A DNA stretch of 64,000 bases from Kalaharituber pfeilii (GCA_015179045.1 WHUZ01000011.1:992001-1056000); one strand, 5' to 3'; shown: positions 22,601 to 37,411, counted from the first letter of the stretch. Notes: generated by a model from the letters alone, not told the origin. Translations and numbers: made by a program.

Positions 22601-24764
22601 AGAGAGTCACATAACTAAAGGCATCAGTATACCAGCACAATCTTGGGAAGCGTAAGCCAAAGACGCTGACAATCTAGAACCAAGTCCCAAGTAAGAGAAA
22701 GCTAGATAATGAAGAAGCAAAGAAAAATGCCAACGTCTAGTCCTGCCATCCCTGCTGCTACCCATCTCACCGCATCAATGGCAGGAGTCCCCTCAACTAG
22801 TGTAGAAGAAGGTGACTCAGTGTTTACTACAGATGATGAGCAAATGAGGCCATAGTGCATCAAGTCTTAATGATACGGACTGTTGCTGTATACCTAAATG
22901 TATATGAAAGAAAGTAAGTAATCCTCCCAACAGTTTTCAATATAATTCTCTAGAGATGTTGGGGTGACCTACATGTTTATGTAATAATCCACACAAAGTA
23001 CTTACTACCAATGCTTGCGCACTGCCGAGTGACTACAAAATGACTTCCTAAAATTCAGGGACATGTGTAAATGACTTGAAATTAAGAATCATTCATCTAG
23101 ATTTAAGTAGAAACATAATCCGCAACTTATTTATTGGCGCGTAATACTTGCAAATATGGTAACATTCGTTGATATACTGTACCTATCTGGGAATGATAGG
23201 CACCTGAAAGTCTAGCCTTTGCAGAACTGTTTCCTCGGTGTTAGGGCCATGGTAGGGGATGCTCTTACGGGCTTAGATGATGTATGCGAAATACATATCT
23301 CATTAGAGGAAGTGGTACATAAACCCTATTCCCATCCACCCTTCTCTCTACAGATTACCTTGTCACATTTTCTTCCTCTTTCCAATATGAAATCTTTCTC
23401 GTCTACATTGGATATACCCTCAGGGGACGTCTTAATCTTCATACCTAAACAATCCTTTTTCACACAACCATTTGTTTTTGCTTTCTTATTGCTACCCGCT
23501 GACGCCTAGATTCAAAGTATCGTCACTCTATCCTCTTCTTTCTTTGCAGTGTAGTAATCGCTTCATTCTCCAGCCAGGCGTGCTGATACGATTAACCACC
23601 ATTTCAATTTATTCCCCCCTTTTTTTTTTTCTTCTTAGAAGAATCTTGGAACGGGGCGGCTCTGTTTTATTGTTTGCCTTTTTTGCTCTGTTCAAGTGAG
23701 ACGCGGTTACCATGATCTGTGTGGTCTTATTCAGGAAAGGTACGGTCTTGTTAGAAAGAGGAAAACAGCTTTGCGGCCGCTGAGACTTGCCTTTTTGAAT
23801 TCATTTATTACTGATACTATCCCTATATCTTGAGTATGATAAAAATTCTCGATCCTACTACCACTACTACTACTACTACAAATATTTCAACCATTGTTTT
23901 TAATACTTGTCCAGCAGAAAAATCATAATCTCCAAGCTTTCTTTCAATCCACATACATACGACAGTAGATTGTGTAGGGATCTAAAACCTCATTTGAGCC
24001 AAGATAGCGCTATTCCAAATATAGACCAGATTACCACTTGTGGAAAGCCACCGAAAACAACCCAGTAAGGAAAAAAAATTCATTGAGATTGGAGTATAAA
24101 AAAGGGCATTGAAGAAACATGTAGATGAGATAGAAAATAGATAGGATAGTCAGAAAAATCCGAAGATCACTGAGACCTCTCTTCTCTAGAATAATGTCAC
24201 AGGACTAGATAGAAGCGAGGGGAAAGCAGTGAGGCAGCGAGATTTAGATGATAAGCTGGTATATTGAGGATGATTTTTGTAGATATATATGGTGCAAGTA
24301 TACACCCAAAACCTGCCAACCTTTACCAAATCCCTAAGTTATATCATACAAAGACTGTTCTCATGTCCAAAACATCTAACTACTGGTTGGCCTAAATAAC
24401 CTCAGCTTTAATTAGTTGGGCCATACGTACTGTTGCAGTGAGAGAAAAACCAATCGCTGCCTCTAAAAGTGGGACCCATAAGTGGTTTGGGGAAGGGTAT
24501 ATCAATAGAGGGCTTACGGATACTAACATAGCCATGCGGATTGTACTCACAAGCTGTGTACCGCATAGTTTGCAAGCAATTTTGCATAAATTTTCAAATT
24601 ATATACAGCAGTACCAAACCAGACTAGCGGCGATATCTTGTAGGACTTGAGATTGGATTAGGCAGTTAATTGGCTTGGCATAATCTCCTCGGCTTTTTGA
24701 AGCTTGATCCGACGACTTGACTTGATACGAATAACAAAACCGCTCATGCGCCATGCCACAACTA
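19601..24764. other. Spacer between retroelement mosaic and MLH2-like gene
   Basis: No supported gene. Short coding-like traces occur at 22340-22480 (KVSHQTVQDFLSGSLPEERD in one frame) and 22700-22860, and may be worn remnants. A retroposon tail lies at 20249-20303. Degenerate short repeats occur at 21180-21240 (GGCTGCGGTT-like), and CGCCTACACTAG occurs twice near 20770-20810. Confidence 0.35.
20249..20303 (-). mobile_element. 3' end of a short non-LTR retroposon
   Basis: On the minus strand the sequence reads CCCTGCCATAGG, a short variable part, GCGGGGTTACGTT and then a 16-base A run. A closely similar unit lies at 60896-60950, where it is flanked by a clear target-site duplication. Here the flanking duplication is only AATTTG and is uncertain. 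Confidence 0.5.
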
Positions 24765-27700
24765 TTACAACACCATCTGCTCGTCCAACCCTTCTTCACC
24801 ATCCCAAACCGCCCTCCACACCATCATCCCCTCTTCCCCCTCCTCCTCCTTACCTTCCCCCTTCCCTCGCTTCACGACCTCCCATCCCTTCACCCTCCTC
24901 AACATCTCCCTCTGCCACATGCTCCCACCACCTTCCCCCCCACGCTCCGCCCCCCCACGCCTCCCAACCTCCCTCACCTTCGTCCCCAACCACTTCATGA
25001 GCGCACCAACCACCCACTCCCCTTCCAACCCCGCCCCCTTCCACCCCGCCACGTACGGCCCCCTTCTCGCCTGTCCTGGCTCCCACCGCGCCACCTGCCC
25101 AGCCAATCTTTCCAGCCCACTTGCCCCCGAAATTCGCAGACGCACGTCCACGGCCATGTTGTGCACGCGCATCTCCACTGGCACGTGCTCGAGCGGCAGT
25201 CGCTTTCTCATATGTCGACACATGGACGTGGGCGCAGATGCCGACGTGGGCGTGGATGTCTTTGTGGGCATCGCTGAGGCCGTCATTGTGGTCCGTGCGT
25301 GCGCTGCCGTATCCTCGTCCAGATCGCAATTTGCATCCCCTTCCGCTTCTGCTTTCAAGTTAACCACGGTCCCAGCCGCAGCTTCCCCCATAACATCAGC
25401 GGAAGCGGAATTCCCCACGCTGATCCCCCCACCTTCACTACCGCCACGACCTCCTAACCCACTGACGACCCTTTCCACATCCATTCCCAAAGCAGCCACC
25501 GCAGTCCTCTGCCGGTTCTCATGCGGCGTCTTTTCAGGCGCGTGTCTTTGCTGTTCGCCACCACCAGTACCAGCACCAGCACCAATCTCACCATTCCCCT
25601 TACCAGCTTTATCTCCTGATACACCGCAATTTCTATTTAGAAGTGGGGGTACAAACCGCTTTTGTTTCCTCGGTGGGGGCTGCGTGAAGAGTAAATCTAA
25701 ATGCTCGTCCTCGTTGTCGGCGCCGTCACTATCCGACACATCATGTCTGACTTTCTCCATTTCCATATCCCTCGCCCTCCCCTTGCCCTTCTCCACCCTC
25801 CTCTTCTTAGCGACCGGCGAGTGTCCGCGGACCTCGTACCCATCTTCATCCCCTGTGTCACTCATGTCCTCATTCTCTTCCTCCTCACCGAACGGATCAC
25901 GTATCCCCCCACCACCCCTTTTTCTGCCTTTACCACTCCGCACAACCACTCCACCGGGCCCCTCCACTCCACCAAACCGGTTCACCGGTGTGAAGCCCAT
26001 GTTTGACCTCTGCCCAGCCGGCCCTTCTCTCCTTTCCCCGCTGTTTTCGTTCGCCAAGTTCATGAACTGTGCTGCGGTAATGAAAGTACCTCGGATGGGG
26101 TGGTCTGGGTGACCTCGATCCTGACGATCCTCGGGTTCATCCGACTCCATTCCCATCATTCCCCCAGCGGCAGATACCGTGCCGTGGCTTTGGCGAGTCG
26201 GCGAGGCCTCCGTCGCGACTAGAGCCGAAATAGGCAGTTCTTGCTGCTTATGCTGACCTAAACCATTATTGCCCTGTCCCTCCTCCCGTCCATCACAGCG
26301 TTGCTCTGACCTCTTCTTCGCAGACGCTAGCCACTTATCCAACGCGCCTTCCTTCACAGGAGTCCTCGAGCTCGACGCATTTCCATATCCCAACCCAGTA
26401 CTAAACGGCGATCCCGCGTTCAACACAGCCCTATTCCTATTTGAAGAGTAAATTTTGTATCCCGGTCCCCCGGGTGTCACAGCTACCTTTGCTCTTTCTG
26501 AATTCGTAGCCGTAATTGCCTTTCCCCGCACTGCTGCCGCCGGTCTTGGTCCCGCTACCTGATCCTTCGGAATTTCCGCGGGCGACCGCGGGCCATTATT
26601 CTCAGCAGCAGTAGCAGCCTTAATAGTAATAGTGGGACCCTTCGTCGGCGACGACCCCATCGTAGACGCATTCATCTTCGCAATGACCCACGGATTCGAC
26701 AAATTCACGTCCATCCTTGCCTCCTCCTGCTCCCCCTCTTCCTGCAGTTCCCGATTTCTCGTGCTCTGCGGATCAGGAGAAGCTTGCTGCTCCCCCGTAT
26801 CATCATAATCCTCATCTACCATCGTCGCAGACATCGTAAATCCCCACGTCGGCACCCTCTGCCTGCCAACGATACCCTTATATGCCGACGGCGTCGCCGG
26901 ATCGTCGGTACCTCGCTTGGCGCCACGCTGTCATCCCGCTCCGTCGGGCTGCCCGTCATGCCGAAAAGCAACCCATGTATCTCCCCGTCACCCCACCGCT
27001 CCAGCTTCGGCGGCGTCTCCGCCAAACGCTCGTCGACCATCGTCGGCAAGCTAAATTCGCTTTCCGCATCCCCGTCCCTGTCGGTCCCGGCCTGGCTCGC
27101 AGGGACTTGCACCACCGACGGCGCCGCCGGCTTGCGCGCAAGTAGGACCGAAAAATCGATGTCATCGGGGCGCTTTGGCCGCTCGACCTTGACGGCACTA
27201 ATGGTAATCTTGGCTTTGAGCTCGCCGTAGACTTCCTTGAACAAGCCCTCAACGAGCGCCATCACGTCCTTGTCCCAGTCCCGGAACAACACGTCGTCTT
27301 TTGCGGGCTCGATGTTGGGGTCGTACAGGCCGGGGGTACGGCATCGTATATGGAGATATATGAATGGATCTGTGACTGCCAAAGAGGATGCCTCATTGGT
27401 TTCGGATAGAGCAGACTTGATGTAGCTCTTGTATAGGTTCAAAAGGGACTTAAATGGCCCGCCGCGATCGCATGATATCGGACGCGAGTCGACAGAAATG
27501 TAATGGCCCATGGGGGGATTCGGTGCCTTTGCCTTGCTCACTGTCGACGGGTCTAGATGCACAGCACAGTACATTTATCAGTAAACAACTGAGAATATCA
27601 TGAATATGGAATTCCAATCGTTTTTAGGTGACCCACCTATCCCCGGCTTAATCAAAAATGCCTCCACCTCCACTTTGGGCTTCCTTTGATGCCTGTTCCG

Positions 27701-28729
27701 CTCCTCCTCCTCCTCCCCCTCTGTCTCTCCCTCCTCACCCCCACCCCAACTCTTCCTTCCGACCCATACTCCCGCCGCCACCATTTCCTTCCCGAAAATC
27801 TTCATCACCGCCTCCTGCACCGTCTTTGAGGGTGAGTATACCCAATTATCCCCCGCTTCCATCTTAGTCTTGACGACTCCCGGGCCTGGGACAATCTTGA
27901 GCGAGAAGCGTATGTTTGGATGTGACAAGGCATACTTGATGAGCATTTTACGAATTTCAGATTGGTGTCTGGAGATGGATTTGAGCGCCGCCTGTTTATG
28001 TTGCATATTTCACGCCAATTGTAGAACGATTTAGCAAAGCAGGGACTTTTGTTATGTCATTTAGAGGGATTTGGGGATTTAGATAAATATACCTCTCTCC
28101 TGACAGGCAGCCGTTTGAGAAAGTCTTTTATCCTCACGGTCGTCCCTACCGGTAGACTCTTGGTCGACTGACTATGCTTCCCAACATCAGCACCAATTCC
28201 CGTCCTCTTCTCTCCAAGCACCTCTCCCTCCGAGCTTGACTCCAATTGATGTACTCCTGCCCAGCTCAATTGAAACCCCCATACCGGAGAAAAACCACAC
28301 CGTGCATACTCACCTCACCAGCTTCCCCGCCCTATCATACTCCCCCACCCACCCAACCCTCTCCCCCTCCACTCTAGTCCCCACCGACAGCCCGCTACTC
28401 ATCTCTGCCGCACTCGCCAGCGCCTCCCCTCTGAACCCCAATGTGCCGCCATGCCCCCTCCACCTGCTAAGGTCCTCCCACCCCGCAATCTTACTCGTCC
28501 ACCACCGCCTCGCAACGTGCTCTCTGTCCTCGCCCGGCAGGATCCCATGCCCGTTGTCCCGCACTTGGATCAAGTCGACACAGTTGGCCGATATCTCAAT
28601 TGCGATCACGGTGCTGCGTGCGTCGATGGCATTCTCGACGAGCTCCTTCAGGAGGCTGGGCGGCCAGGTGAGCGTTTGGGTTGAGGTGAGACTCGAAATG
28701 GAAGCCGGCGGGAGGGCGTGGAGGGGCAT
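24765..28729 (-). CDS. MLH2: MutL-family mismatch repair protein, MLH2/PMS1-like
   Basis: A GHKL ATPase of the MutL family that would pair with Mlh1 in mismatch repair or meiotic conversion. Exons on the minus strand: 28729-28314, 28264-28093, 27991-27637, 27552-26912 and 26858-24765. They join in frame to 1,225 aa with introns of 49, 101, 84 and 53 nt. Motifs: KELVENAIDA (Glu29, Asn33), RDNGHGI (Asp58), GTLGFRGEALASAAEMS (about 96-112), VGTTVRIKDFLKRLPVRRE, PGIDPST...ISVDSRPIS, YDPNIEPAKDDVLF and NLSNPWVIAKMNA. The last block and the absence of a DQHA...E endonuclease motif point to Mlh2 (human PMS1 type) and not yeast Pms1 or Mlh1. The long second half of exon 5 is low-complexity and charged, with a weakly conserved C-terminal domain. 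The first ATG is taken as the start, nine residues before the first conserved block. Confidence 0.9.
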
Positions 28730-29254
28730 TGTGTTGCGATTACTATGTTGCGATTACTATGCGGGGTATTAATCGAAGTATTAAGTGTGCACGTGCTTGT
28801 GGCGGTGTGCTGGAGTTGAATTTAGATTTCCTTATCGGTAAATCTGTCCCAACTAAGTAAGTGGTCCCCTGCCTCCTTCCCTCCTCAATCGATTGTGTAT
28901 GAATCCGTTGAATTAATAACTTATATGAAACTTAGATAAGTATATATTCCAACTCTCTTTTCTAAGATTTTGTTTTATATTTTATGTTTCATCTTCCCTT
29001 TCTTTTGGTGGCGGCAGAGGGAGGTCACTATATCGTATATATCTCGTAAAAAATAACTAAATTTAAATTAAAAAATCCCGAGATGCAAGGCTCTAGATAG
29101 GATTGTTCGTTGGAGTCGAGTCTCGTTACGAGACAAGAGAGGTGTTAGGCGTTCTTTCGTTCCCGCCAGATTCGGGTCCCAAGTCGAAGAGATGAAATGC
29201 CTTGTGCTGTCTAACTACCGGCAGCGAGATACCCCCGGTCGGATTCACGAAGGG

Positions 29255-29506
29255 AAAAATGCGGGGAAGCGCAGTGGTTTAGTGGAGAAGCGGGCTCGTC
29301 GCGTCGAGTTAGAATCCTGGGGGAGACGTGAACGTGATGCCAATGTCCCGTTTTGCCAAGCCTGCCCCCACTACTGGTCCTCGTACACCAACACTCGTGC
29401 TGCAGCGTGCACTTTACGCGTCTCCCCGCGCAACTGTCGCGTGTTGCAAGATAAGGGTACCCATTCACCCAAATAAACACCTAAATAAACACCTAAATAA
29501 ACACCT
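29255..29506 (+). mobile_element. SINE-like element with tRNA-type promoter boxes
   Basis: TGGTTTAGTGG at 29275-29285 fits a polymerase III A box, and GAGTTAGAATCC at 29306-29317 resembles a B box at tRNA-like spacing. The unit ends in three perfect copies of AAATAAACACCT (29471-29506), a tandem A-rich tail of the kind seen on some SINEs. No target-site duplication or tRNA cloverleaf was confirmed, so this is a suggestion. Confidence 0.35.
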
Positions 29507-32500
29507 CCCCGTAAAATTTGAGATGCCATGGAACCTGTATATATCCCAATAACAAAGTGCTTACTCAATCCCAACAAGTTTCCATTCTAAATCTCCATCG
29601 CCCAATCCATTCATCCAGTCAAGTAAAGTATATATGACTGCCATTCTAGATTTCCATCCACTGTGAGTGTCACCCTCACACGCCTGTACCGTCAATTTTA
29701 AAGATATAAAGTGCGGTACTTAATTATAAGTAGCTTCAACCTCTGGGAAACGTCTTCCTTTCCGCTATTTCTTTTTTCCCCATCTAGATCAGCTCCCCCA
29801 GATTACTACCTACGGCATCCCTCTTCACGGCTGAACCTACCAAACCCGAAAATTACATCTTTGTTAATATAGCCCGCAAAGGCAAGCCCACCCATCCCCT
29901 CAACCCCACTCGGCCTCCAGTAGGCCATAGTTATGAAGACGGGAAATAGGAATTGAATTCTAGTAAATACGTTCAAGGTCCTGCTATCGATAAGATCAGT
30001 AGGTGCCCTTAATCTCCCCCGACCAAGCCTGACACCTTGCACTTCTCCAGTGTCAAAACATGCATGTCTTGTAGATCATATCACTCCCAGGTTATACTTC
30101 CCGCATTGTTACAACTCTCCTCAACTGTTCACGCCCAACTCCCAACAACCCCCTAGCCTTCACTACTTCCCCTCTCCACCCCCCATATCCCTAATTATCA
30201 AATTTCCCGTGCAGACCACTCAGATAAAACAACAACAACGGCTAGCGAGATACCAACAACAAATGACACTATCTTATTACAACACCTACATAGGTATTTC
30301 AAGCTCCTCCCTTGTCCAACAATCAATGAATCGGATCTTGTATACCCAATCTGGAGCTAGGTAGCTTACGTGTGCATACGAAGTTTTAAACACACATACC
30401 CTTTTTAGACGCATAGATCGTCCCATCCTCTCCCCGGAACAATCAGAGCGTGGAGCTTGTAAAAACCTGGATATCCTTCGGCCTTTCACATGCCCAAGAT
30501 AACCCCACACTGTCTCTCCTATGACTCTCGCGAACATACACGCACATACACACTTGCATAAAGGCAGGCCAGTGCCCCAACTTACGCCGGGTCCCGAAAA
30601 AAAGCAGACGAGCACCAATTCCAAATATTCCGACTCCAAACCTAGCTCAGCTTAGCCTATCTAGCATCTAAACCCTTTTGTATATTTCATCTCCGTTATC
30701 CGTCTTCTTCAGAGTTCACACCATAAGTATTCATCTCAGGGGGGGTATATGTAAGGGTATATCACCCCATCTGTCCATACCAGAACCAACATTGGAGGAG
30801 CCCAACAGCTTCAAGATAATCCAAATATGCATGTGACGTAGTATCTGATTGGGCTGTCCAAAAAGAGAAAATAAAGGAAAAAAAGAAAAAAACTGAATCA
30901 GATAACAACAACGTCCAGAAGGCCTCTCCCCCCATATGTCAGCTTTCTATGTCTCATAACACACAGACGCAGGCTACAAAGCGGCACAAAGTCATCTGAT
31001 CTCCAAATGTCTCGAAACAGCTGATCTCCAATTCCCGTGCGCACGCCTTGAATGCAAGGGTTTGCAAGGTATCCAATTAAAGTAAGAAACACAAGGTGCG
31101 CCCCCCACCCCCCTTCACGAATGTTTCATCAATGAAGCAACAACAGAATCCCATTCTGACCAGCGGAGGAGCGGCTGAGTCTTACCTATTTTTTTGATGA
31201 AACATATTGAGAAAAAAGAAAATAAAACAACAGCGATCACAAAAACTGGAATGACTTGTATGCATAGAGTAACTTAATTGAGAACTGACGATTTTAGTAG
31301 CCCTTTTTGCTAGACTTGTATCGTGCAAATATGCTCATGTTTGCCTAGGACAACATTATTCTAACGGCCTTTTTTTCAACGTCAGAACCAGTCAATTTGC
31401 AACACTCTGTATCATACCATCCTACAGAGGCCTTGAATCTAAGGGACCGACTGCTCTTTACATGCACAAATCCAAACCCGGAAGATGGCAGTACGATAGG
31501 TAGGAAAAAGTTAACCATAAGGGACATCATGTCGAAATCGATGCCGTTCCTGCATCAATCACCTTCCCAATAACTGGTAAAGAAAGAAAGTCCAACCGCC
31601 GACAGCACTTCAGCTTCTGGACTCCTCGGCCCCATTCAAAATCGTATAGTCATCCACCACAGCCTGTAACGTCATATCTCACCTCTTTCAAACTTGCGAT
31701 CTGTACTCCCAATATCGATCGGTCCAGTATCCTAGGGGAGGAAAAAAAATAAGATGAACAGTCAGAAAAAGAAAAGCAGAGAAAAAAAGAACTGAAACCT
31801 CACAACAAAACTGGGGCCTTGTATGGCGAAAGATGACGATATACTCTATGCTGTTGGCAGGCTCAAGATTCTTGTTGGCAATAACAGATAACAGAATAGA
31901 AAAGAAAGGAAAGGAAAAAGGAAAATGAACTGATCTTTCCTAGAGTAGAAAATTCAGAAATCTTCTAAGCCGGTGAGTTGTATCAAAACGTTTTGGCGCG
32001 ACTCTTTGAGTGGTTCAGACGAATGCCTTTGATCTCCGTGCGATGACGAGCTGAACAACAACCAGATCGTTCGTTTCATTGCCTCCTGAAACCTTTATGG
32101 AATAGGTAGTCAGAGCCATGCCTTATGAGTAAACCAAGGTCTGACCGCATACCTCAAAAATTCAACTACTACCTCTCATTGGACAAAAAAAAAGAAAAAA
32201 AAAATTGTTCTTTTCTTTTCTTTTTCCTTTCTTGCCAACGTCCATCCATAACCGAGTGACAAAATATTTATCCAGCTGAATATCGTAATTTCAATCGATG
32301 ATCGATCTCGGGATTTCTGACAGATGCCTAGGTAGGTTAGCAAGCCCATTTCGAAACATAAGGCAAGTGTTCCGCGTAGTCAACCAGACTACGTTCCGCG
32401 GCGCTTCCTTCGCCCCTCAAAGAAGCAATACACGGAAGAAGGAAACCAATGAAGGTAGGTAGATAGGAAAGTAGGTACATATCTCGCAAAGAACCCTCCA

Positions 32501-35500
32501 AAACCGGCTTTATTGACGCCACTTCAGTCCCAGTTCCTTTCGTAAGGTCCTTCCCAGGGGCCGGAAAAGGTTACGTGGGGGTCGCCTTCCATCCCAACAT
32601 TTCGCAACTTTGGAAGTCGGGCCTTCTCGCGAAGATCAATGTAGGTGTTACCACAATCCCGAGGAGGCCCTTACCTCATTTGTGTGGGACTTTATCATTG
32701 GCAAGGGAAGGGAGGGGAAAGGGTTGCGCGTTACAGCCGCTCGACACTCCAGAAATTACTTGCCAGTAATTTTATTTTCTTTTTAATTTTTTTCGGGTTT
32801 TTTGACCTGCAATTGCTTTTTTTTTTTTCCCCTTTTGAGCCTTTTGTTTATTTATTACAGCATAGTCTGCAACCAGAGCATCGAATTGACACAATTAGAG
32901 CCTCACATTCCATGGCCCACTATACCGGATCGCTTAGCTTCTTCCCCCGGGGCCATCCAGGTCGTTAGTAACAATATCCACTTCCCCCCTCCGCGAAACA
33001 TTGATCTGCCGTAATGAACATGGGCACAACCAAATGCCAGGGCAGTTTACAGAAATTTCCCACTTTCCAGCTGGTGCAACGGTAAATTAGGTACACCGTG
33101 GTTGGTACTCCCACAAAGGGGAGATTTATCGCCGACCTAAACTCCGTAAAGACGAGGAAAGGTGGATCTAATTTCCAGAAAATTAAATTTTTTAAAAAAA
33201 AAAGGAGGAAACGGACGGGCCATTGAACAGGACAAAATTATGCGGCTAAGAAGTGAAGGGTTTGGACTATGTCATCCCTCATGCTTCCCTTCTCTTTCAG
33301 AATCCCCGCGGAGGTACTCTACATGTCAATTGATCGTCAATACATGCATAAATGAAGGTAGAGTAAGGATATCAGTACTCTACTCGTACTATCTTGCATT
33401 ATCACAAGAGCTTTTACTCTTGTTACTCTAACTATAGTAGCAACTATGGGCATGTGTAGGAGGTGTATGATAACCCTTCTTGAGAGAGTATGCATTTTGT
33501 ATGTTCACCTAGTTGAACTGGGTATGTATGTGATGAAGATCACGGATCAAAATCTACGAACCACAATGCAAGGATCTTCCGTCGTGAAAAATCTAGCACA
33601 CGCCAAGGAAGCTGTCTTCCAGCGGTTGGCGGCCCAGAAGGCCCCCACTCACTTTCCTCGCTAGGTATGATAGTAACTGTCACCTTTTCCCTTTTCTTCT
33701 TTCCTTTTTTTCCCTTTATTTCCCTTCTCCGTAGAGTTCCTCTACATGCCATACTACCGTATCTCTCTCATGCTTTCTGGCTCTGCACTCTGATTTGAGG
33801 ATAAAAATGCGGGGAAACCGCGTTGGGGCGATCATGCGTAAGTCTGGGGTAAATGGCATATGTAGTCTACGAGAACAATGCATGCATAAGTGTTTTTCTT
33901 TTAGCCGCATGCTTTTCTACTTCTCCACAGGGGGGTAGATCTCCCCCTCACCCCCAGAACAAAATCTTCTGTGGACCCGTGGGAAAACGCACAATTTGGG
34001 AACTTCCGCAAGAGAGCCATTCGCAGGCTGACGATTGGTGGCCTACTAGTATTGTAGTAACGAAAGGAGAAACTAACAGTTGACGGCGCCCGCCTAATAT
34101 ACCGGGGTGCTTTAATTCACCATGGGAACCCCCACGCCGCACGCCCCCAAACGCCCATCCAGAAGTCCGGCCGACAAAATTTGTTCGTTCGATCAACCTC
34201 TACAGCTTCCTGATTTCTTTCAACTTGTTACATAATAACCCTCCCCCAGAACTCCGCATCATGAGGGAATTTGTACAATACGGGGTACATGATGACTTAC
34301 AGGAACACACACACGAGAGACAAAAACCGTCCTCTTTCGCTAATACAGGATATCCATACATGAATTGTTCTCGTGCCCAGACTCTTACATGAATCGCCAA
34401 AAGCACGTTTCTATTATTTGAAATTAGGTTTAATTGGGATGATCTCATGAAATCCGTGAAACGGCATGATAAGCCGCGAATTGTAGTACATATATCAATA
34501 TATCTATATGAATTTGTTTGCATGAATGGGAAAAGAAAACACAAAAAAAATAAAAAAATAAAAAAAATAAAAAACGAAGCAGAGCTGTTCTTTTTCTGCT
34601 CTAGGACTCTCACATGATATATTTCGGTCTTACTATCCGTACATCGAAGGACAATATGCACATAATGACATAAGTAGTCTGGTTACATAGCCCTACCATA
34701 CCTAAGACTTTCCCTTTTTTTTCTTTCCTTTTTTTTGATATTCAATCAAAATCCGGCAATATACATAAAGTACTCGTTACTTTTTTTTTTTTTTACCAAT
34801 AGTTCTTATGCGTTATCTTGCGTATGACATCCCCCCGTGCCATAAAATGCGCTGATCCATTGTTGAACTTTCAAGGACCCGTAAGCCTGACTTTTATGCA
34901 GTTTCTTTTTTACCCCACAAAAAAAAAAAAAAAAAAAAAAAAGGGTTATCACCCCCGGTTTCTACGAAGATTAACCCACCACCACCGACTGCCACCACCA
35001 ACCAAATCAACCATATGGTAAAAATTCAATGATATCAGTATTTTTTTTTTTTTTTCTAAATGAATGCATTTGCATTGCATTGGGGAGGATACGGGAGGAG
35101 GAGGGGGCTTGCAGAAAAGAAATTAAAATAGAAAAAAATGGGGGGATACGACCCATGTACATATGTTCCCGCTTGGCCAATATCAGATTGGGTACTATAT
35201 AAACACTTTTTGTTTAGATTCGTGTTTTGTGGGGGAAAACGAAAACGATTTGGAGGAGGCGGAGCTTGCATCAAGGGTACTTTGGGCAAGCAAGCTAAAA
35301 TAAAACATGTGATTTGCGAGATTCTGGGGTTGGGGAATGAAGTATGATATGTACTTAGTTGGGTGAAAGGGGACCCCGTCAATCCTTACTCCGCACATTT
35401 TAGAACAGTGTACGTGGGGCGGCAGCGGGGGCGGGGGCGGGGGGCGTGTCCCCGTTTACCCTTGCGCTCGCGCAGCGCAGGCTAGAATTCGTCGAGCCCT

Positions 35501-37373
35501 CTTGGTGCCAGCAACTATTGCAGAAGCGGAGGCAGGAAAAAAGAGTCACGACTGCTGTCGTGTGCTTGAGGACAAGGGTGGAGGCCGAAGGGCTTGTGCA
35601 GCTGTGACCTGTGGCAAGCGTGGCGTGGCTCACAGCCAATCCAAAGTTTGCATTTGCCAAGATTTCCTTAGGTAAGGGAACGTTAGATCGGGATGCGGGA
35701 TTACCTCACAGGGTCCTTCGTCCGGGGTTGCGCCCAGAAACCGTATAATAAGCGTTTTTTTTTTTTTTTTTTTTTTTCGTTTCGTTTCTCCAAACACAGA
35801 CACAAATCCATTTCCCTTTTTTTTTCTTTTTTTTTTTGATTCGTATCGTATCGTATCGTATTTACATATATTCGTATCTCGGTGAAACTGAACACAATGA
35901 GGGTAGTTCATCTCAAGTTTTTTAGAAACACACGCACACAAAAAAAAAGAAAAAAGAAAAAAAAAAATACGTGTCTCGGGGGTGGTGAATCGATCGGGGG
36001 GCGTCAGCCCCCCCCACCCCATCACATCACATCATGTCCGCGGGACGATGCGCAAAAAAGAGGAAGGCTTCCGGTGGGGGGGACAAAAAACCACAATTTC
36101 TGGTATCATAGCCTGTGCGCATGCGGCGGTGGGTGCTGTGTGAGACAGAAAGCTCTGTGTGTGTGTGTGTGAGTCAGGGTAGAGTTTACTCAAGTATGTA
36201 CATACCTTATACTTACATAGCATACAAACTGTTATATACGAAAAGATGTATGAGTGAAGTTAGTCTCGTGCCCAAAGTGAAGTACTAGCGGAATTAACTC
36301 CATTTCTGTTGTGGGCACACATCAACAAAGACAAGCACCCGATGAGACGCAGTGCGCAGAAAGTGGTTGTTCCATGTATAACGTCCGGCCCCTCAGCCAA
36401 ATTCAAAGCTTTCTGCAGTGTAGTATACGTTCCAGCCCCCTGTATCAGTCCACTAGTATAAATCCAAAAGGCTCGATAGAGTTTTGCAATTTACAGATAC
36501 AATTGGGGAGATCACAGATCGCAAGGTAAGCTTTAGGGCTGGGGGGTGCGGGGATTTCCGGTACAGCACAGTACAGTTGTCCCAACATACATAGCGTCGT
36601 TCGGCGCGCTTGCTGCTGTGCTGCAGTAGCAATCACGATGGATCCACGATGGGATTTTCTCGCTCTCTCTATGAGATATCTCACAATACGATCATATCAC
36701 AAAAAAAAAAAAAAAAATACATATGTAAAGTATCATAGAGCCTTTTTTTTTTCTTTTGACTATCGAGGTGGAGAAAAGAGAGAAAAGAATAATATTGTGT
36801 TATGACAAAATTACTACAAATATCTGTAATTGTGCGAACATAAAAGACAAGCATTCAAAAAATGAGATTTTTTTTAAATACCAAAAATAAAAAAAACGTG
36901 CAGATAGTAAGATAAATAAGAATAATTAAAAAAAAAGCTGATACACATGTGCAGACATTAAACGCAGAAACAAAAAATAATCAGAAGCATTCGAAAAAGT
37001 TTCATACCTTCGTTCCACCGTTGCTGACAAAAAAGCAAAAAGAAAAGGAAAAAAATTCCCCAGTAAGAAAAGAACGATTATCACACAGAGTTGGTGGTTG
37101 GGGTTAATCTGGATGTATGAAAGTAGATGTGTGTTGTTGTTGTTTGCTCCTTTTTTATCCCTGAAAGTGTCTAATGAACCTTCTAGTTGTAGAAAATCGG
37201 AAGTCTCAAAAAACACCCTGTCAGAGATTCGTAGAAGCTAAATCATAAGCCCAAGGAATAAAACCAACAGAACGTGGTATTACGGAAAAAAGCAAAAAAG
37301 AGATTTGCGTGGGAAAGAATAAACCAGAAAAATCCCAGATGACTCCAGTGCAAAATGATATACCCAAACCGGC

Positions 37374-37374
<1 letters not shown>

Positions 37375-37410
<36 letters not shown>
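37375..37410. repeat. A36 homopolymer
   Basis: Thirty-six consecutive A residues, with a second interrupted A-rich tract at about 37471-37520. Both lie downstream of the minus-strand aldolase gene, where they read as T-rich sequence and could overlap its 3' untranslated region. Confidence 0.9.

Positions 37411-37411
<1 letters not shown>

Noticed and set aside
22708..22860. Small open frame KMPTSSPAIPAATHL...TTDDEQMRP
   Set aside because: Short, unsupported by a family, and upstream sequence is broken. May be a worn remnant.
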